From NCBI RefSeq assembly GCF_022812285.1, contig NZ_CP093300.1, positions 3,844,001-3,908,000 on the forward strand: a stretch of 64,000 bases of DNA, given 5' to 3'. Numbering within the stretch: position 1 is the first letter of the stretch; each line of letters starts with the position of its first letter. The translations under genes and the position numbers were made by a program. Shown here piece by piece: positions 52,379 to 60,225 of the stretch. Source of the stretch: Alkalihalobacillus sp. LMS39. GTDB lineage: Bacteria; Bacillota; Bacilli; Bacillales; Bacillaceae_F. The notes beneath the pieces are model-generated. The model had not been told where the DNA came from, made no database searches, and saw only the letters and a program-made list of their open reading frames with translations.

Positions 52379-52672
52379 TCAACTTCCTATCTTCAATAAC
52401 CATTCACGCAATTTAGCTTTTGGATAATATACCTTATTGTTTATAATAATATGTGGAATATTTGGGTGTTCACGAATCAAATCTTTTGCATCTTCCTTAG
52501 AAATTCCTATGAAATGATGAACTTCATTTTCTTTAATTAATTCGTGGTCACCACTTTCATCTAACGACTCTAAAATATTTTTTGAATTTGGATTTTTGAA
52601 ATTTTTTAATCCATCCCCAATTAAATATCCTGCAATAGCAATTCCCAATGCTAACCATATATAGTCCACCAA
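52379..52672 (-). CDS. Membrane-anchored protein with excisionase-like HTH domain
   Basis: A 97-residue protein. One N-terminal helix (IWLALGIAIAGYLIGDGLK) is followed by a linker and a C-terminal HTH-17/excisionase-like domain (HHFIGISKEDAKDLIREHP, then NKVYYPKAKLREWLLKIG), in which the strand IINNKVYYPKA forms the usual wing. A DNA-binding fold tied to the membrane is unusual. Function unknown. It is the first gene of the accessory strip. Confidence 0.65.
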   Translation of the reverse strand: MVDYIWLALGIAIAGYLIGDGLKNFKNPNSKNILESLDESGDHELIKENEVHHFIGISKEDAKDLIREHPNIPHIIINNKVYYPKAKLREWLLKIGS

Positions 52673-52779
52673 AATTCCCCCAATCCTTTTTAACTTACTA
52701 CTCGACTTCCATAAGAGATGATTAGTTTGAGCTTCTTCAACAATCGTAACTGTTTGTTGAAGTGAACCTATTACAAACT

Positions 52780-52925
52780 TTCACCGTTATTATTGTAAAT
52801 CATAAATATACATTCTAAAAAATAGTTTCCGTAATCAAACTTCATCCAGAGGAATTAAAGAGCCATTCTCATTTTTGATTTGAGAATGGATTTTGTAATA
52901 ATTCATTGAAGTGAAGCACCGCTTA
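52780..52925. repeat. Duplicated gene-end remnant, copy 1
   Basis: This stretch is about 75 percent alike to 56427-56575. Shared blocks include GTAAATCATAAATATACATT, CCGTAATCAAACTTC, the hairpin CCATTCTCA...TGAGAATGG and GTGAAGTGAAGCACC. In frame it reads FTV-IVNHKYTF, then a stop, the same tail as the fragment at 56362-56517. Confidence 0.7.
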
Positions 52926-53219
52926 GTTAAATTTCAACTTTCTTTTATAGTAGAAGACAAAACTAATCGCTATTACAATAATTGCAGTTCCCCCTATAGT
53001 ATAAACCCCATCCCAATCATGAGACTTTCCAAATAACACCCATACTTGATAAGGTATAAAAAGTAATGCAACAATGGTTGGAATTCCACATAGAAGTAAA
53101 GTAATATTTTGTTTAATTTCTAATGTAGTTGTTTTACTTTTTCTTTTTTCAATCATTGTCATCTGTCTTAATGAAAATAATAAAACAAATATAGCTGTGA
53201 TTAGCAAAATATAATTCAT
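52923..53219 (-). CDS. Small membrane protein, unknown family
   Basis: A 98-residue protein with three helices (residues about 2-17, 38-58 and 74-90) and a basic C-terminus (YYKRKLKFN). Strong site GAGGAGG before the ATG. No family recognised. Its end touches the duplicated remnant. Confidence 0.6.
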   Translation of the reverse strand: MNYILLITAIFVLLFSLRQMTMIEKRKSKTTTLEIKQNITLLLCGIPTIVALLFIPYQVWVLFGKSHDWDGVYTIGGTAIIVIAISFVFYYKRKLKFN

Positions 53220-53352
53220 TATAAAGACCTCCTCATATCATTTAATTTACCACAAAAATCCATCGGCTTGTTAAAACAATTCAACCGCTTACGATGTGCG
53301 CTGACATTGTTAAATACTAGAGCACCTGTTACTTGAATAAAGATTGTACATT

Positions 53353-53481
53353 CTAATCGTCAAAAGTACTATTATAAGGCTCTGCATACAAATCAATATC
53401 AAAATTCGCTTTTATCTTTTTGATCTTTTCACATAAATCCCATAAGTTATCAACAATCCTGATTTCAACACTTCTTTTTTA
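53353..53481 (-). pseudogene. Gene remnant (C-terminal fragment)
   Basis: The frame reads VEIRIVDNLWDLCEKIKKIK, then a tail of 17 residues and a stop codon, with no start codon or ribosome binding site in front. The composition is protein-like. Probably the end of a small immunity-type or hypothetical protein. The rest of 53220-53656 holds only this and the next fragment. Confidence 0.45.
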
Positions 53482-53523
53482 TTAGTTCCCTAAATAAATC
53501 TTCTATCACTACCCTCAAACAAT

Positions 53524-53640
53524 TCATTTATGCCAATTCTTTACCAGAAATTCTTCAACAAATTTCTCTATATCTCTGTGATCCATTGAGCGAAGAATTA
53601 GACTATCAATATATAATAATTCATTTACAAACTTCTCCGT
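53524..53640 (-). pseudogene. Gene remnant (C-terminal fragment)
   Basis: The frame reads FVNELLYIDSLILRSMDHRD and then EKFVEEFLVKNWHK before a stop codon. It has no start signal. Together with the fragment at 53353 it may come from one gene broken by frameshift and deletion. Family not recognised. Confidence 0.45.
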
Positions 53641-53656
53641 TTAGCGACACAAGGGC

Positions 53657-54199
53657 TTATTCTTTATATTGCTCCCATATATAATTACCTGTTTTCGTTT
53701 CAATGTCAGAAAGTTCTTTATACCACAGCACTTCATCTTCACCTTCTAAATCTAATATAACCTGTTCTAAAACTGTTCGAATAAACGTAATGTTTTTATT
53801 AATTTCTTCCTTAAAAACCTGGTAATCTTTTCCTTCAACTAGATTTTTTTCTAACTCCCGATACTGTCTTATTATATTTTTTATCTGTTCATCGATAATT
53901 TGAACATTTGCACTCATACCCCTATAGCCATTTGCGATTTCATTTAAATTACCAATATATCTTTCTAAAAGAACATCGCCATTTTCTTCCTTTTGTAACG
54001 TTTCAATCCAAACATCAACATCACCTTCATTTAAATAAAAAAGTGTCAATGAGACAGTATCTTGGTAGGCTGCACCTTTGCTTACTTTGAAATTATTATT
54101 TTCTTTATAGAGGTTAAAATTAAAGTACATTGATAAAGCCAAGACAATAACAATCCCATAAACAGTTATCTTTTGTTTTTTCACCTTATTTCTCTCCAT
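53657..54199 (-). CDS. Membrane-anchored helical protein, unknown family
   Basis: A 180-residue protein. One N-terminal helix (residues 11-28, ITVYGIVIVLALSMYFNF) is followed by an all-helical acidic extracytoplasmic or cytoplasmic part. Strong site AGGAGGACGA. Similar single-anchor proteins of unknown role are common in Bacillus accessory regions. No catalytic motif visible. Confidence 0.6.
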   Translation of the reverse strand: MERNKVKKQKITVYGIVIVLALSMYFNFNLYKENNNFKVSKGAAYQDTVSLTLFYLNEGDVDVWIETLQKEENGDVLLERYIGNLNEIANGYRGMSANVQIIDEQIKNIIRQYRELEKNLVEGKDYQVFKEEINKNITFIRTVLEQVILDLEGEDEVLWYKELSDIETKTGNYIWEQYKE

Positions 54200-54257
54200 T
54201 CGTCCTCCTAGGAAAATACTACATTAAAATTGAAAATAGCTTGTTCCACATTACTGC

Positions 54258-54423
54258 CTATAAAGACAGAGGCGACTGTTCTTGCTCAGCATTCGCACTC
54301 CGTTTATACAATAGTTGTAGCATCGTTAATCGCATTTTCTTTCTTCGTTTGGTTATAAGAGTTATCATCAAGCCAGTTAATCCCGCAACAAAGAAAGGTG
54401 GGGTACTCCAAGCTAGATAACCC
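54258..54423 (-). pseudogene. Membrane-protein remnant
   Basis: The frame reads GYLAWSTPPFFVAGLTGLMI and continues TLITKRRKKMRLTMLQLLYK to a stop codon, without a start. It looks like the last helix and basic tail of a membrane protein. The rest of 54200-54601 shows only the spacer module. Confidence 0.4.
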
Positions 54424-54544
54424 TATTGTCCTGTAAACAATGATATGATTGGCTTAATTTAATTATAGTTGTTTAAGCATTCTGCTCTGTTTCTTAAATA
54501 ACCGTTGTTATAATTTCAACATTAATTTCCTTTTTTTGTAGTAC

Positions 54545-54592
54545 CAAAAATGCGTTCCTACTTTATTGCAGAAACGCACGCATTACTTGAAA
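54545..54592 (-). repeat. Cassette spacer module with terminator, copy 1
   Basis: On the minus strand TTCAAGTAATGCGTGCGTTTC, then TGCAATAAAG, then GGAACGCATTTTTG forms a terminator hairpin. A near-identical block (GCGTTTCTGCAATAAAG, then GGAACGTATTTTTG) lies at 57485-57541. Related GTAACG-containing ends occur at 53321, 59381 and 59924. Confidence 0.65.
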
Positions 54593-54601
54593 AACAAAAC
54601 A

Positions 54602-54904
54602 TCAATTTTCTTTTTTCACGAAATGCAGAAACCACCTTATAATTCCAATCACTAGAATGAGAATCCCATTAGCCAATGTTATAAATCCTAAAAATGCTCC
54701 AGCAAAGCCTGCGCCTTCTCCTGTTCCTCCAGCACTGAAATGAAGAAATGCAGCGCCACTTGCAAAACCAATAATTGGAGCCAGTACCATCATAATAATG
54801 CCTGATACCATAAGATTTAATTTTCCCTTTAAAAACAACACGATGAAAACAATATTAAGCGATATTAAAATTAAGCTAAATAATGCCACTATTAAATCTT
54901 CCAT
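54602..54904 (-). CDS. Small glycine-rich membrane protein, unknown family
   Basis: A 100-residue protein of three to four helices with a glycine-rich stretch (FSAGGTGEGAGFAGAFLGF). Site AAAGGGGGC before the ATG. Terminated by the spacer module at 54545-54592. No family recognised. Confidence 0.6.
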   Translation of the reverse strand: MEDLIVALFSLILISLNIVFIVLFLKGKLNLMVSGIIMMVLAPIIGFASGAAFLHFSAGGTGEGAGFAGAFLGFITLANGILILVIGIIRWFLHFVKKEN

Positions 54905-54918
54905 ACATGCCCCCTTTA

Positions 54919-55125
54919 TCAGTTAAATTTTACCACATAGAACAACAAATATATATATAATAAACATGCATCAGTATTTGCTAATCCGTACGCTTGAGAA
55001 AAAAGTACCTTCTCTTTGTTACCTATTAACACCGCTCCTGAAAACCTACCCCGTTTTGCTAGATTTATCACTTGCTGCTTCACCTGACTAATTAGTTCAT
55101 GGTTATTTTTTCTTAATACATTCAA
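54919..55125 (-). pseudogene. Truncated serine hydrolase (class C beta-lactamase-like), N-terminal fragment
   Basis: The first 50 residues (RGRFSGAVLIGNKEKVLFSQ then AYGLANTD) match the start of the beta-lactamase/penicillin-binding-protein-like hydrolase family. The catalytic SxxK region should follow but is lost: after LANTD the frame runs into unrelated hydrophobic residues and stops at 68. The start and ribosome binding site (GAGGAG) are intact. A deletion product. Confidence 0.65.
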
Positions 55126-55280
55126 TAAATCTCCTCATTTCTTCTTTTCTTTCCATATTATTAATTCTATAATACCAATGAAAACCCCCTTGAATTATTA
55201 GGAGGATTTTCACACACTATAATCTCTTAAATCTATTACCTTGCTAATTCAACAAAAGAAAGGTGATAAACTTTGTTTAG

Positions 55281-55450
55281 CTATAGCATTCGTTTATTTA
55301 AAGGGTAACCTTTCACAAACCTTCGTTCTTTAAGGCAGGTCTCATTAATTGCCCAGACTAGACCAATACTCTAATTTAAATCTATTCTTTTAGATAGCCT
55401 TGACTCAATACAGAAATATCACTTTCTTCACTCACATGAAATAACCTCAT
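55281..55450 (-). pseudogene. Decayed DUF6886-like gene
   Basis: After AAGGAGAT and ATG the frame reads MRLFHVSEESDISVLSQGYL and stops. Another frame nearby continues GLVWAINETCLKERRF to a stop at 55281. Both resemble parts of a small Bacillus family that starts MRLFHVSE and has a VWAID motif, with the middle deleted. An imperfect GAAAACCCCCT/AGGAGGATTTTC hairpin lies at 55175-55213. The rest of 55126-55686 has no gene. Confidence 0.5.
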
Positions 55451-55537
55451 AATATCTCCTTATATATCGAATTACTCACTTGAGTTCTAGCTAGGGATTT
55501 AAATCCCTTTTTGAGCAAATCTGCGCAATAATTGAAA

Positions 55538-55564
55538 AGCGACAGCTCTTTTTCCGCTGTCGCT
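55538..55564 (-). terminator. Terminator of the 55687-55971 gene
   Basis: The stem AGCGACAGC / GCTGTCGCT is followed on the minus strand by TTTTC. No other gene lies between it and 55687. Confidence 0.7.
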
Positions 55565-55686
55565 CGCCGTTATTCATTATGTAAAATAACTTAATAATCC
55601 TCTTAGTAGTAGAAAAGCTCCCGTTAGCCATCCATATAGATTTACACATTAATTGCACATTATATAAATGATGCAACAATAAATAA

Positions 55687-55971
55687 TTATTTTTTGTTTT
55701 TTAGCTCTAAAAGTATAGGAGATATATTTAATAAAATCGATATAATCGTCAAAACCCATAACGCTGTTTCCATCGTATGCACTACATCTACTAAAGCAGA
55801 CCAATCTTCCACCTTTACCCAATTGGACACCATACTGTATTCTGCAACAAGTGTTAGTGCTGTAAATGATAATCCCATTGCCATTGCTAATTTATAATCT
55901 TTGCCTGTTCCATACATATAAAGATTTATAATAGTTGCTACTATAGCAATTAGTCCTAATATTAACCACAT
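55687..55971 (-). CDS. Small membrane protein, unknown family
   Basis: A 94-residue protein with three helices (residues 2-20, 30-48 and 68-88) and a Lys-rich end (ELKNKK). The site GGAGG lies before the ATG. Members of this kind occur in Bacillus with no known function. Confidence 0.6.
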   Translation of the reverse strand: MWLILGLIAIVATIINLYMYGTGKDYKLAMAMGLSFTALTLVAEYSMVSNWVKVEDWSALVDVVHTMETALWVLTIISILLNISPILLELKNKK

Positions 55972-56025
55972 AACTATACCTCCACTATTTTTTTATCTAA
56001 GATAAATATATATTTAAATTTCCTG

Positions 56026-56163
56026 TTATCTTATTTCGAAATCTGGACTGTTTGTACTTATTAAACTCTTTATGTTCTTCATCTCACTCCAAGCCAAGTC
56101 ATATTGACATTTATCAATAATCTCTTTTGTTAAAGCATCATCAATTTCCTTTGCATCCTTTCA
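56026..56163 (-). pseudogene. Gene remnant (C-terminal fragment)
   Basis: The frame reads KDAKEIDDALTKEIIDKCQY, then DLAWSEMKNIKSLIS and a stop codon. No start signal is present. Probably the end of a helical protein of unknown family. Confidence 0.4.
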
Positions 56164-56222
56164 ATTACTTCTCAGTTGGTAATATAACTATGTATAAAAA
56201 TAAATCGTCTATCCAATCGAAA

Positions 56223-56337
56223 CTATTGCAACCACATATAACCATTATCCACAATACATACGCCATTAGTCGCCCAAAAATCTTTGTTTGTATATGATTC
56301 CTTTATTTGAATCTTAACAAAGAACCACGCCTTTCAC
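56223..56337 (-). pseudogene. Decayed gene with DUF402-like motif
   Basis: The frame reads AWFFVKIQIKESYTNKDFWA, then TNGVCIVDNGYMWLQ and a stop codon. VDNGYMWLQ resembles the DNGYxWLQ motif of DUF402 proteins. Downstream sequence continues without an open frame. Confidence 0.4.
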
Positions 56338-56361
56338 AATATAAATAAACGAACGGCTCTT

Positions 56362-56517
56362 GCTTCGCTCATTGATTTCTTTAAAATAAACCACTATAAA
56401 TGGACAATGGGGATTGAAGATGAACAAGACTTTACCGTTGATGTTGTAAATCATAAATATACATTCCTAGATGTATCCGTAATCAAACTTCGTACAGCCA
56501 TTCTCATTTTGAATTGA
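56362..56517 (+). pseudogene. Gene-end remnant on the plus strand, duplicated at 52780
   Basis: The frame reads LIDFFKINHYKWTMGIEDEQ, then DFTVDVVNHKYTFLDV and SVIKLRTAILILN to a stop codon, without a start. It is the better preserved copy of the duplicated tail. The hairpin CCATTCTCA/TGAGAATGG with a T-run (56498-56530) would be its terminator. It is the only plus-strand coding trace in the strip. Confidence 0.5.
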
Positions 56518-56575
56518 GAATGGTTTTTGTGATGAAAAAAGATGTGAATTTAGTGAAGTGAAGCACCCGGTGAGC
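56427..56575. repeat. Duplicated gene-end remnant, copy 2
   Basis: Partner of 52780-52925, in the same orientation 3.65 kb away. Both copies end with GTGAAGTGAAGCACC. Confidence 0.7.
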
Positions 56576-56587
56576 AAGATATATGTA

Positions 56588-57385
56588 TTAGTTAGTTTTT
56601 AAAGCAAATATAACCTTTATGTTTAATTGTTCTTTAAATACACCCGTTTTTTCGATAGATAATAATTCTTCTTTTAAATGTTTTTCAAAAGCCTCAACAT
56701 TATCTCCAAGTAATCGCTTAGCACCATAGGAAGTCGAATATATATTGCCAATTATTGATTCTACTGTCCATAATTGCTCGTAAGTAGGTAGTTGATAATC
56801 TTCTAAACTAAACTTTGAATTTGCTACAATTTCCTGATGGCTAATAGTTGGGTGTGAATATGTAGTATTTCCTGCTCTTCTTTCATTTCCATACCACTGT
56901 TTTACTACTTCCTTAACTTTCATTTGCCAGGGCAAAATCTCTTTATGGGGAGAATAATTGTCAATTATAGCAATTCCGCCTCTATCGGAAACCATTTCGT
57001 ATAATATTTCCAGTATCTCCTCCCTGTCCATCCAGTGAAATGCCTTTGCAATGGTTACAAATCTAAAGTTTTTATTGGAAACATCCTTATAAGTATCAAG
57101 ATTTCCATTAAAGAATTCTACATTTTCAACTCTAATTTCTTTGCTAATGCGTGTTGCTTCCTGTATCATTTCAGGCTCAGTATCAATCCCAACTATCCGT
57201 TCAAACCAGTCAGTGAACCTGAATGCAAATTGCCCCGTACCACAGCCTAAATCGAGCATATGACCTGAACCGTCCAAAGAAAACTTGCCAATTAAATACC
57301 TTATTAAAGAAGCTGGATACATAGGTCTATATTGGGAATAGTACATAGCTGTTCCCTCAAACAAGTTTTTACCGTAATTTATCAT
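56588..57385 (-). CDS. Class I SAM-dependent methyltransferase
   Basis: A 265-residue methyltransferase. SAM-binding motif I MLDLGCGTGQFAFRF is at about residues 43-57, motif II VGIDTEPEMIQEA at about 68-80, and IAKAFHWMDREEIL near 115 typifies the type-11 subfamily. ATG at 57385 follows GTAGGGTGG. Substrate unknown. Similar lone methyltransferases are frequent in Bacillus accessory strips. Monocistronic. Confidence 0.85.
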   Translation of the reverse strand: MINYGKNLFEGTAMYYSQYRPMYPASLIRYLIGKFSLDGSGHMLDLGCGTGQFAFRFTDWFERIVGIDTEPEMIQEATRISKEIRVENVEFFNGNLDTYKDVSNKNFRFVTIAKAFHWMDREEILEILYEMVSDRGGIAIIDNYSPHKEILPWQMKVKEVVKQWYGNERRAGNTTYSHPTISHQEIVANSKFSLEDYQLPTYEQLWTVESIIGNIYSTSYGAKRLLGDNVEAFEKHLKEELLSIEKTGVFKEQLNIKVIFALKTN

Positions 57386-57484
57386 TAACGAATCCACCCT
57401 ACCTATTATTTTCTTTAAATAAAAGGAATCAACTACTTGTTATTTAAATAACCATTGTTTTGATTTTAACAATAGTTGTTTTTT

Positions 57485-57541
57485 GGATGCACAAAAATAC
57501 GTTCCATCTTTATTGCAGAAACGCTACCCTTTAGTTTAAGT
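57485..57541 (-). repeat. Cassette spacer module with terminator, copy 2
   Basis: Contains GCGTTTCTGCAATAAAG and GGAACGTATTTTTG as in copy 1 at 54545. The block upstream (GGTTATTTAA-TAACAA) is also shared between the two spacers. Confidence 0.65.
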
Positions 57542-57558
57542 GAAGACATTCACAATAT

Positions 57559-57882
57559 TTATATTTTAGTTCGAACATTGTTTAATACTTCTGTGTTCAC
57601 TTTGCCAAATCTTTTTCTGATAATTCCTTTTGAAAGTGTATAAACTTTGTCTGCTCTCACTGCCGATGTAACTTTAAGAGCACCCTCTTCTAAATCTTTT
57701 TGTTTTATCACGACGGAATAATCAAGGTTTTTTAATTGTGATGTAATAGCAACAACAAGAATATCATCAGTCATCTGATTATAATCATCATTTGAAATAA
57801 TGAGAACAGGGCGTTGTTTTCTATTTGACAAGTCACTAAACGGTACTGGAATTAAAACAATGTCACCTTGTTTATGAATCAT
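57559..57882 (-). CDS. MazF/PemK family toxin
   Basis: A 107-residue type II toxin, a sequence-specific endoribonuclease by family. Motifs: GDIVLIPVPFSDLSNRKQRP at the N-terminus, with the conserved RP(V)L, and the strand VVAITSQL. The C-terminus has LSKGIIRKRFGKV. ATG at 57882 follows GAGG and overlaps the antitoxin gene by 11 bases, so synthesis is coupled. Confidence 0.87.
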   Translation of the reverse strand: MIHKQGDIVLIPVPFSDLSNRKQRPVLIISNDDYNQMTDDILVVAITSQLKNLDYSVVIKQKDLEEGALKVTSAVRADKVYTLSKGIIRKRFGKVNTEVLNNVRTKI

Positions 57883-58069
57883 TCCAAACCTCATCATCTA
57901 TATCATTATCCCAAAAATCAATGCTACTTTCGCTCGCTTTTGTTAAATCTTCTGATAAACTTTTCTCTTTTTTTGTCTTTAAATATTCAGCAAAGTCTAA
58001 TATTTTATCGACTTCTTTCTCTGGAATTTCATCAATAATTTTTAGTAATCGTTCCTTAGCATTATTCAT
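57872..58069 (-). CDS. Antitoxin partner (DUF2281-like)
   Basis: A 65-residue protein. The helix ERLLKIIDEIPEKEVDKILD followed by FAEYLKTKKE is like DUF2281-type antitoxins. The acidic C-terminal part (SIDFWDNDIDDEVWND) would bind the toxin. I chose ATG at 58069, nine bases after GAGGTG. It lies upstream of the toxin and overlaps it, the normal order. Confidence 0.78.
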   Translation of the reverse strand: MNNAKERLLKIIDEIPEKEVDKILDFAEYLKTKKEKSLSEDLTKASESSIDFWDNDIDDEVWNDS

Positions 58070-58155
58070 GATGTTCATCACCTCTTCCATGAATATTTTA
58101 TCTAATTATACCATTATCAAACACTTCAAACCATTGGTGTAAGTAAAGCCACCCA

Positions 58156-58739
58156 TTAGCTCAATAACTGATTGCTAACATTTTTAATCCATTTACCTTT
58201 ATCGTCTGCCAGTAAAGTGTTCCAACCTAAGTTCCGTGCTTCAATCAAATTTTTCTTTTGGTCGTCAACGAATAATACATTTTCATTTCCGTTTAAATGG
58301 AATTTACTTTTAAGTATATATCAACTTGTGGTTTACAAAATCCTACTTCACCAGAAATAGTTATACTTTTTATGTATCCTTCAACGGATGTGATTAAATG
58401 TTTCACCCATTCAATACGATGATTACTTAACAAGTGAATATTAGCATACTTACTCCATAAAGGGATTTCCTCAAGAGCAGGCAAAGGTTTAATCACTGTT
58501 AGTAATTTCGTTACAGCATACTCTTTATCTATGGTTGGGAACCTCTCTATCAACTTATCCCAAAATTCTTCATCTGTAATTTTTCCTGTCCATAATTGTT
58601 CTCGGACTTCCTTTCTAAACTTGATAAGGTCATCATATGTAACTTCAAATCTTAAAGATAAACCCTCCCAAAATATCGGGGAAAAGTTAGTTGCAATCAC
58701 TCCTGCAATATCTAAAACTAAGTCAGTTTTTTTGCTCAT
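58156..58739 (-). pseudogene. HAD-family hydrolase broken by a one-base frameshift
   Basis: The first part (58293-58739) holds motif I in LVLDIAGVIATN and motif II in IHLLSNHRIEW, with GFCKPQVDIYLK. The frame then stops at NSI. In another frame the rest continues FHLNGNENVLFVDDQKKNLI and EARNLGWNTLL up to a stop at 58156, which is HAD motif IV. One missing A in the run at about 58313-58316 (AAAA for AAAAA) explains the break. Full length would be about 195 residues. Confidence 0.8.
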
Positions 58740-58834
58740 CTATTTCAACATCCAGAATAAACTAACCTTCTTGTTCAAGTATCCTGCGTTAGCGCAATAA
58801 GACAAGCGATACCTTCTTAAAGAATAGCCATCCT

Positions 58835-59287
58835 TTAGCTGATCATCCAAGGGACATTCATTTGTATTTCAAACTGTATTGTTGGCATTGGAAACTCTTC
58901 TGGAACTAACGCTAAATCTTCACTGAAACTTACATCAACACCATTATGTTCAGCAAAGTTAGGGGTTGAAACCTCACTACCTTTCTTCGTAGGTATCCAT
59001 TTAGGTCCATCAATTATTCTGCCGACAATATGATAAAATGCACAGTATAAATGTGTCCCATCTTTATTCAACATATATTCAGAAACCTCACCTTCTTTGC
59101 GAGGGTCAATACCAAGTGAATTAAAAAGGTCTTTAATCTTTGAAGGGAACCTTTCACAAGCTAAAACGTAATTAGCACAATAATCACAATCACAGTCTTC
59201 AGTGATTAAATGGTATTTATCGTAATATTCTTTGGTTTTATCAACATCAACTTCAATAGTCCAAGGTCCTACTTTTGTTTGTTTCAT
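58835..59287 (-). CDS. Conserved hypothetical protein with Cys cluster
   Basis: A 150-residue soluble protein. A cysteine/aspartate cluster (EDCDCDYCANY, then VLACERF) near residues 30-50 might bind metal. A beta-rich C-terminus follows (FSEDLALVPEEFPMPTIQFE). ATG at 59287 follows AAGGGTGG. It resembles hypothetical proteins often found near SMI1/KNR4-type genes. Function unknown. Confidence 0.65.
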   Translation of the reverse strand: MKQTKVGPWTIEVDVDKTKEYYDKYHLITEDCDCDYCANYVLACERFPSKIKDLFNSLGIDPRKEGEVSEYMLNKDGTHLYCAFYHIVGRIIDGPKWIPTKKGSEVSTPNFAEHNGVDVSFSEDLALVPEEFPMPTIQFEIQMNVPWMIS

Positions 59288-59351
59288 AATATCCACCCTT
59301 AAACAATGCTTTTCTAACCAGTCTTCTTGTTAATCATAACTGCCCAATAGT

Positions 59352-59381
59352 GAAAAAAGAGTTTCTACTCGTGCCAGAAAC
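59352..59381 (-). terminator. Terminator of the SMI1/KNR4 gene (spacer module)
   Basis: On the minus strand GTTTCT-N9-AGAAAC is followed by TCTTTTTTC. The sequence in front (AAAGTAACGGGAGGC) is the recurring cassette-end motif. Confidence 0.75.
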
Positions 59382-59409
59382 GCCTCCCGTTACTTTAATT
59401 AAAGGCTTT

Positions 59410-59844
59410 CTAAATAGAAATTTCACCTGTTATCCAATCTTTAATAAAAACTTCTAATGAAGGAGCAACCCACATTCTGCTATCATCTTCATGGTTCCAA
59501 ACATAAATATCATCCGTTTGAATACTGCCATTTAATATTCTATAACCGAATAAGTCGCCATTTCCTGCATCTGAAAAAAATAATAAATGTTCAAATGGCA
59601 TATAGATGTCTTTGTAATCATCAAAATTTCTAAAAAATAAATTGTCCGTTACGATTTGGGAAGTTGACCATATTAAAGGACAGTCAAAACTATCAAAAAC
59701 TCCATTTGTTTCACCGAATAGTTCAAATAACTTTTTAGGTAATTCCACATTTAATTCCTTTTTAATTTGATTTACTTCAATAGTAGTCGCTGGTGGTTTG
59801 AAAGAATATTCTTTTGATACTGAACTTATATAATCTTTCCACAT
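59410..59844 (-). CDS. SMI1/KNR4 family protein (immunity-like)
   Basis: A 144-residue SMI1/KNR4 (SUKH superfamily) protein. Typical features: EVNQIKKELNVELPKKLFEL then FGETNGVFD, and the central LLFFSDAGNGDLFGYRI. Members often act as immunity proteins against polymorphic toxins. No toxin gene is next to it. ATG at 59844 follows AAGGGTGG. Confidence 0.85.
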   Translation of the reverse strand: MWKDYISSVSKEYSFKPPATTIEVNQIKKELNVELPKKLFELFGETNGVFDSFDCPLIWSTSQIVTDNLFFRNFDDYKDIYMPFEHLLFFSDAGNGDLFGYRILNGSIQTDDIYVWNHEDDSRMWVAPSLEVFIKDWITGEISI

Positions 59845-60126
59845 CAATGTAACACCACCCTTAAAAAGCATATATGAGAAATAATTCACCGTTTCTCACA
59901 AACAATCCTTCTTCCAAATAACTGCTTCGTTACTTCAAGCACATCACTTCACAAAGTCCTTACACCTTCCACTAATTTTAACATAAATATCCAAGTGTTT
60001 TTCATCAACAGTCGAATTCACATACAAATCACAGAACAAAATATTTATTTCCACCTAAGTAAAGCGATGCGTGAATGACTATGTGATTTCATGTCTATTT
60101 AGTAATAAAACACTGATGTAACAACA

Positions 60127-60169
60127 AAAAAACACATATGATTCTGATTTATAATCACATGTGTTTTTA
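60127..60169 (-). terminator. Terminator downstream of the ankyrin lipoprotein gene
   Basis: The stem AAAAACACAT-TGATT / AATCA-ATGTGTTTTT ends in T-runs on both strands. The rest of the 59845-60225 stretch is AT-rich with a cassette-end motif at 59924 and no gene. Confidence 0.85.
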
Positions 60170-60225
60170 CTTATGAATGGCTTATTTTCATCACTGATGT
60201 AAACCCTAGCATCAGCATAAAGTAT

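Noticed and set aside
55491-55679. Minus-strand ORF of 62 codons in the accessory strip
   Set aside because: It includes a terminator hairpin and lacks a start signal; composition looks random.
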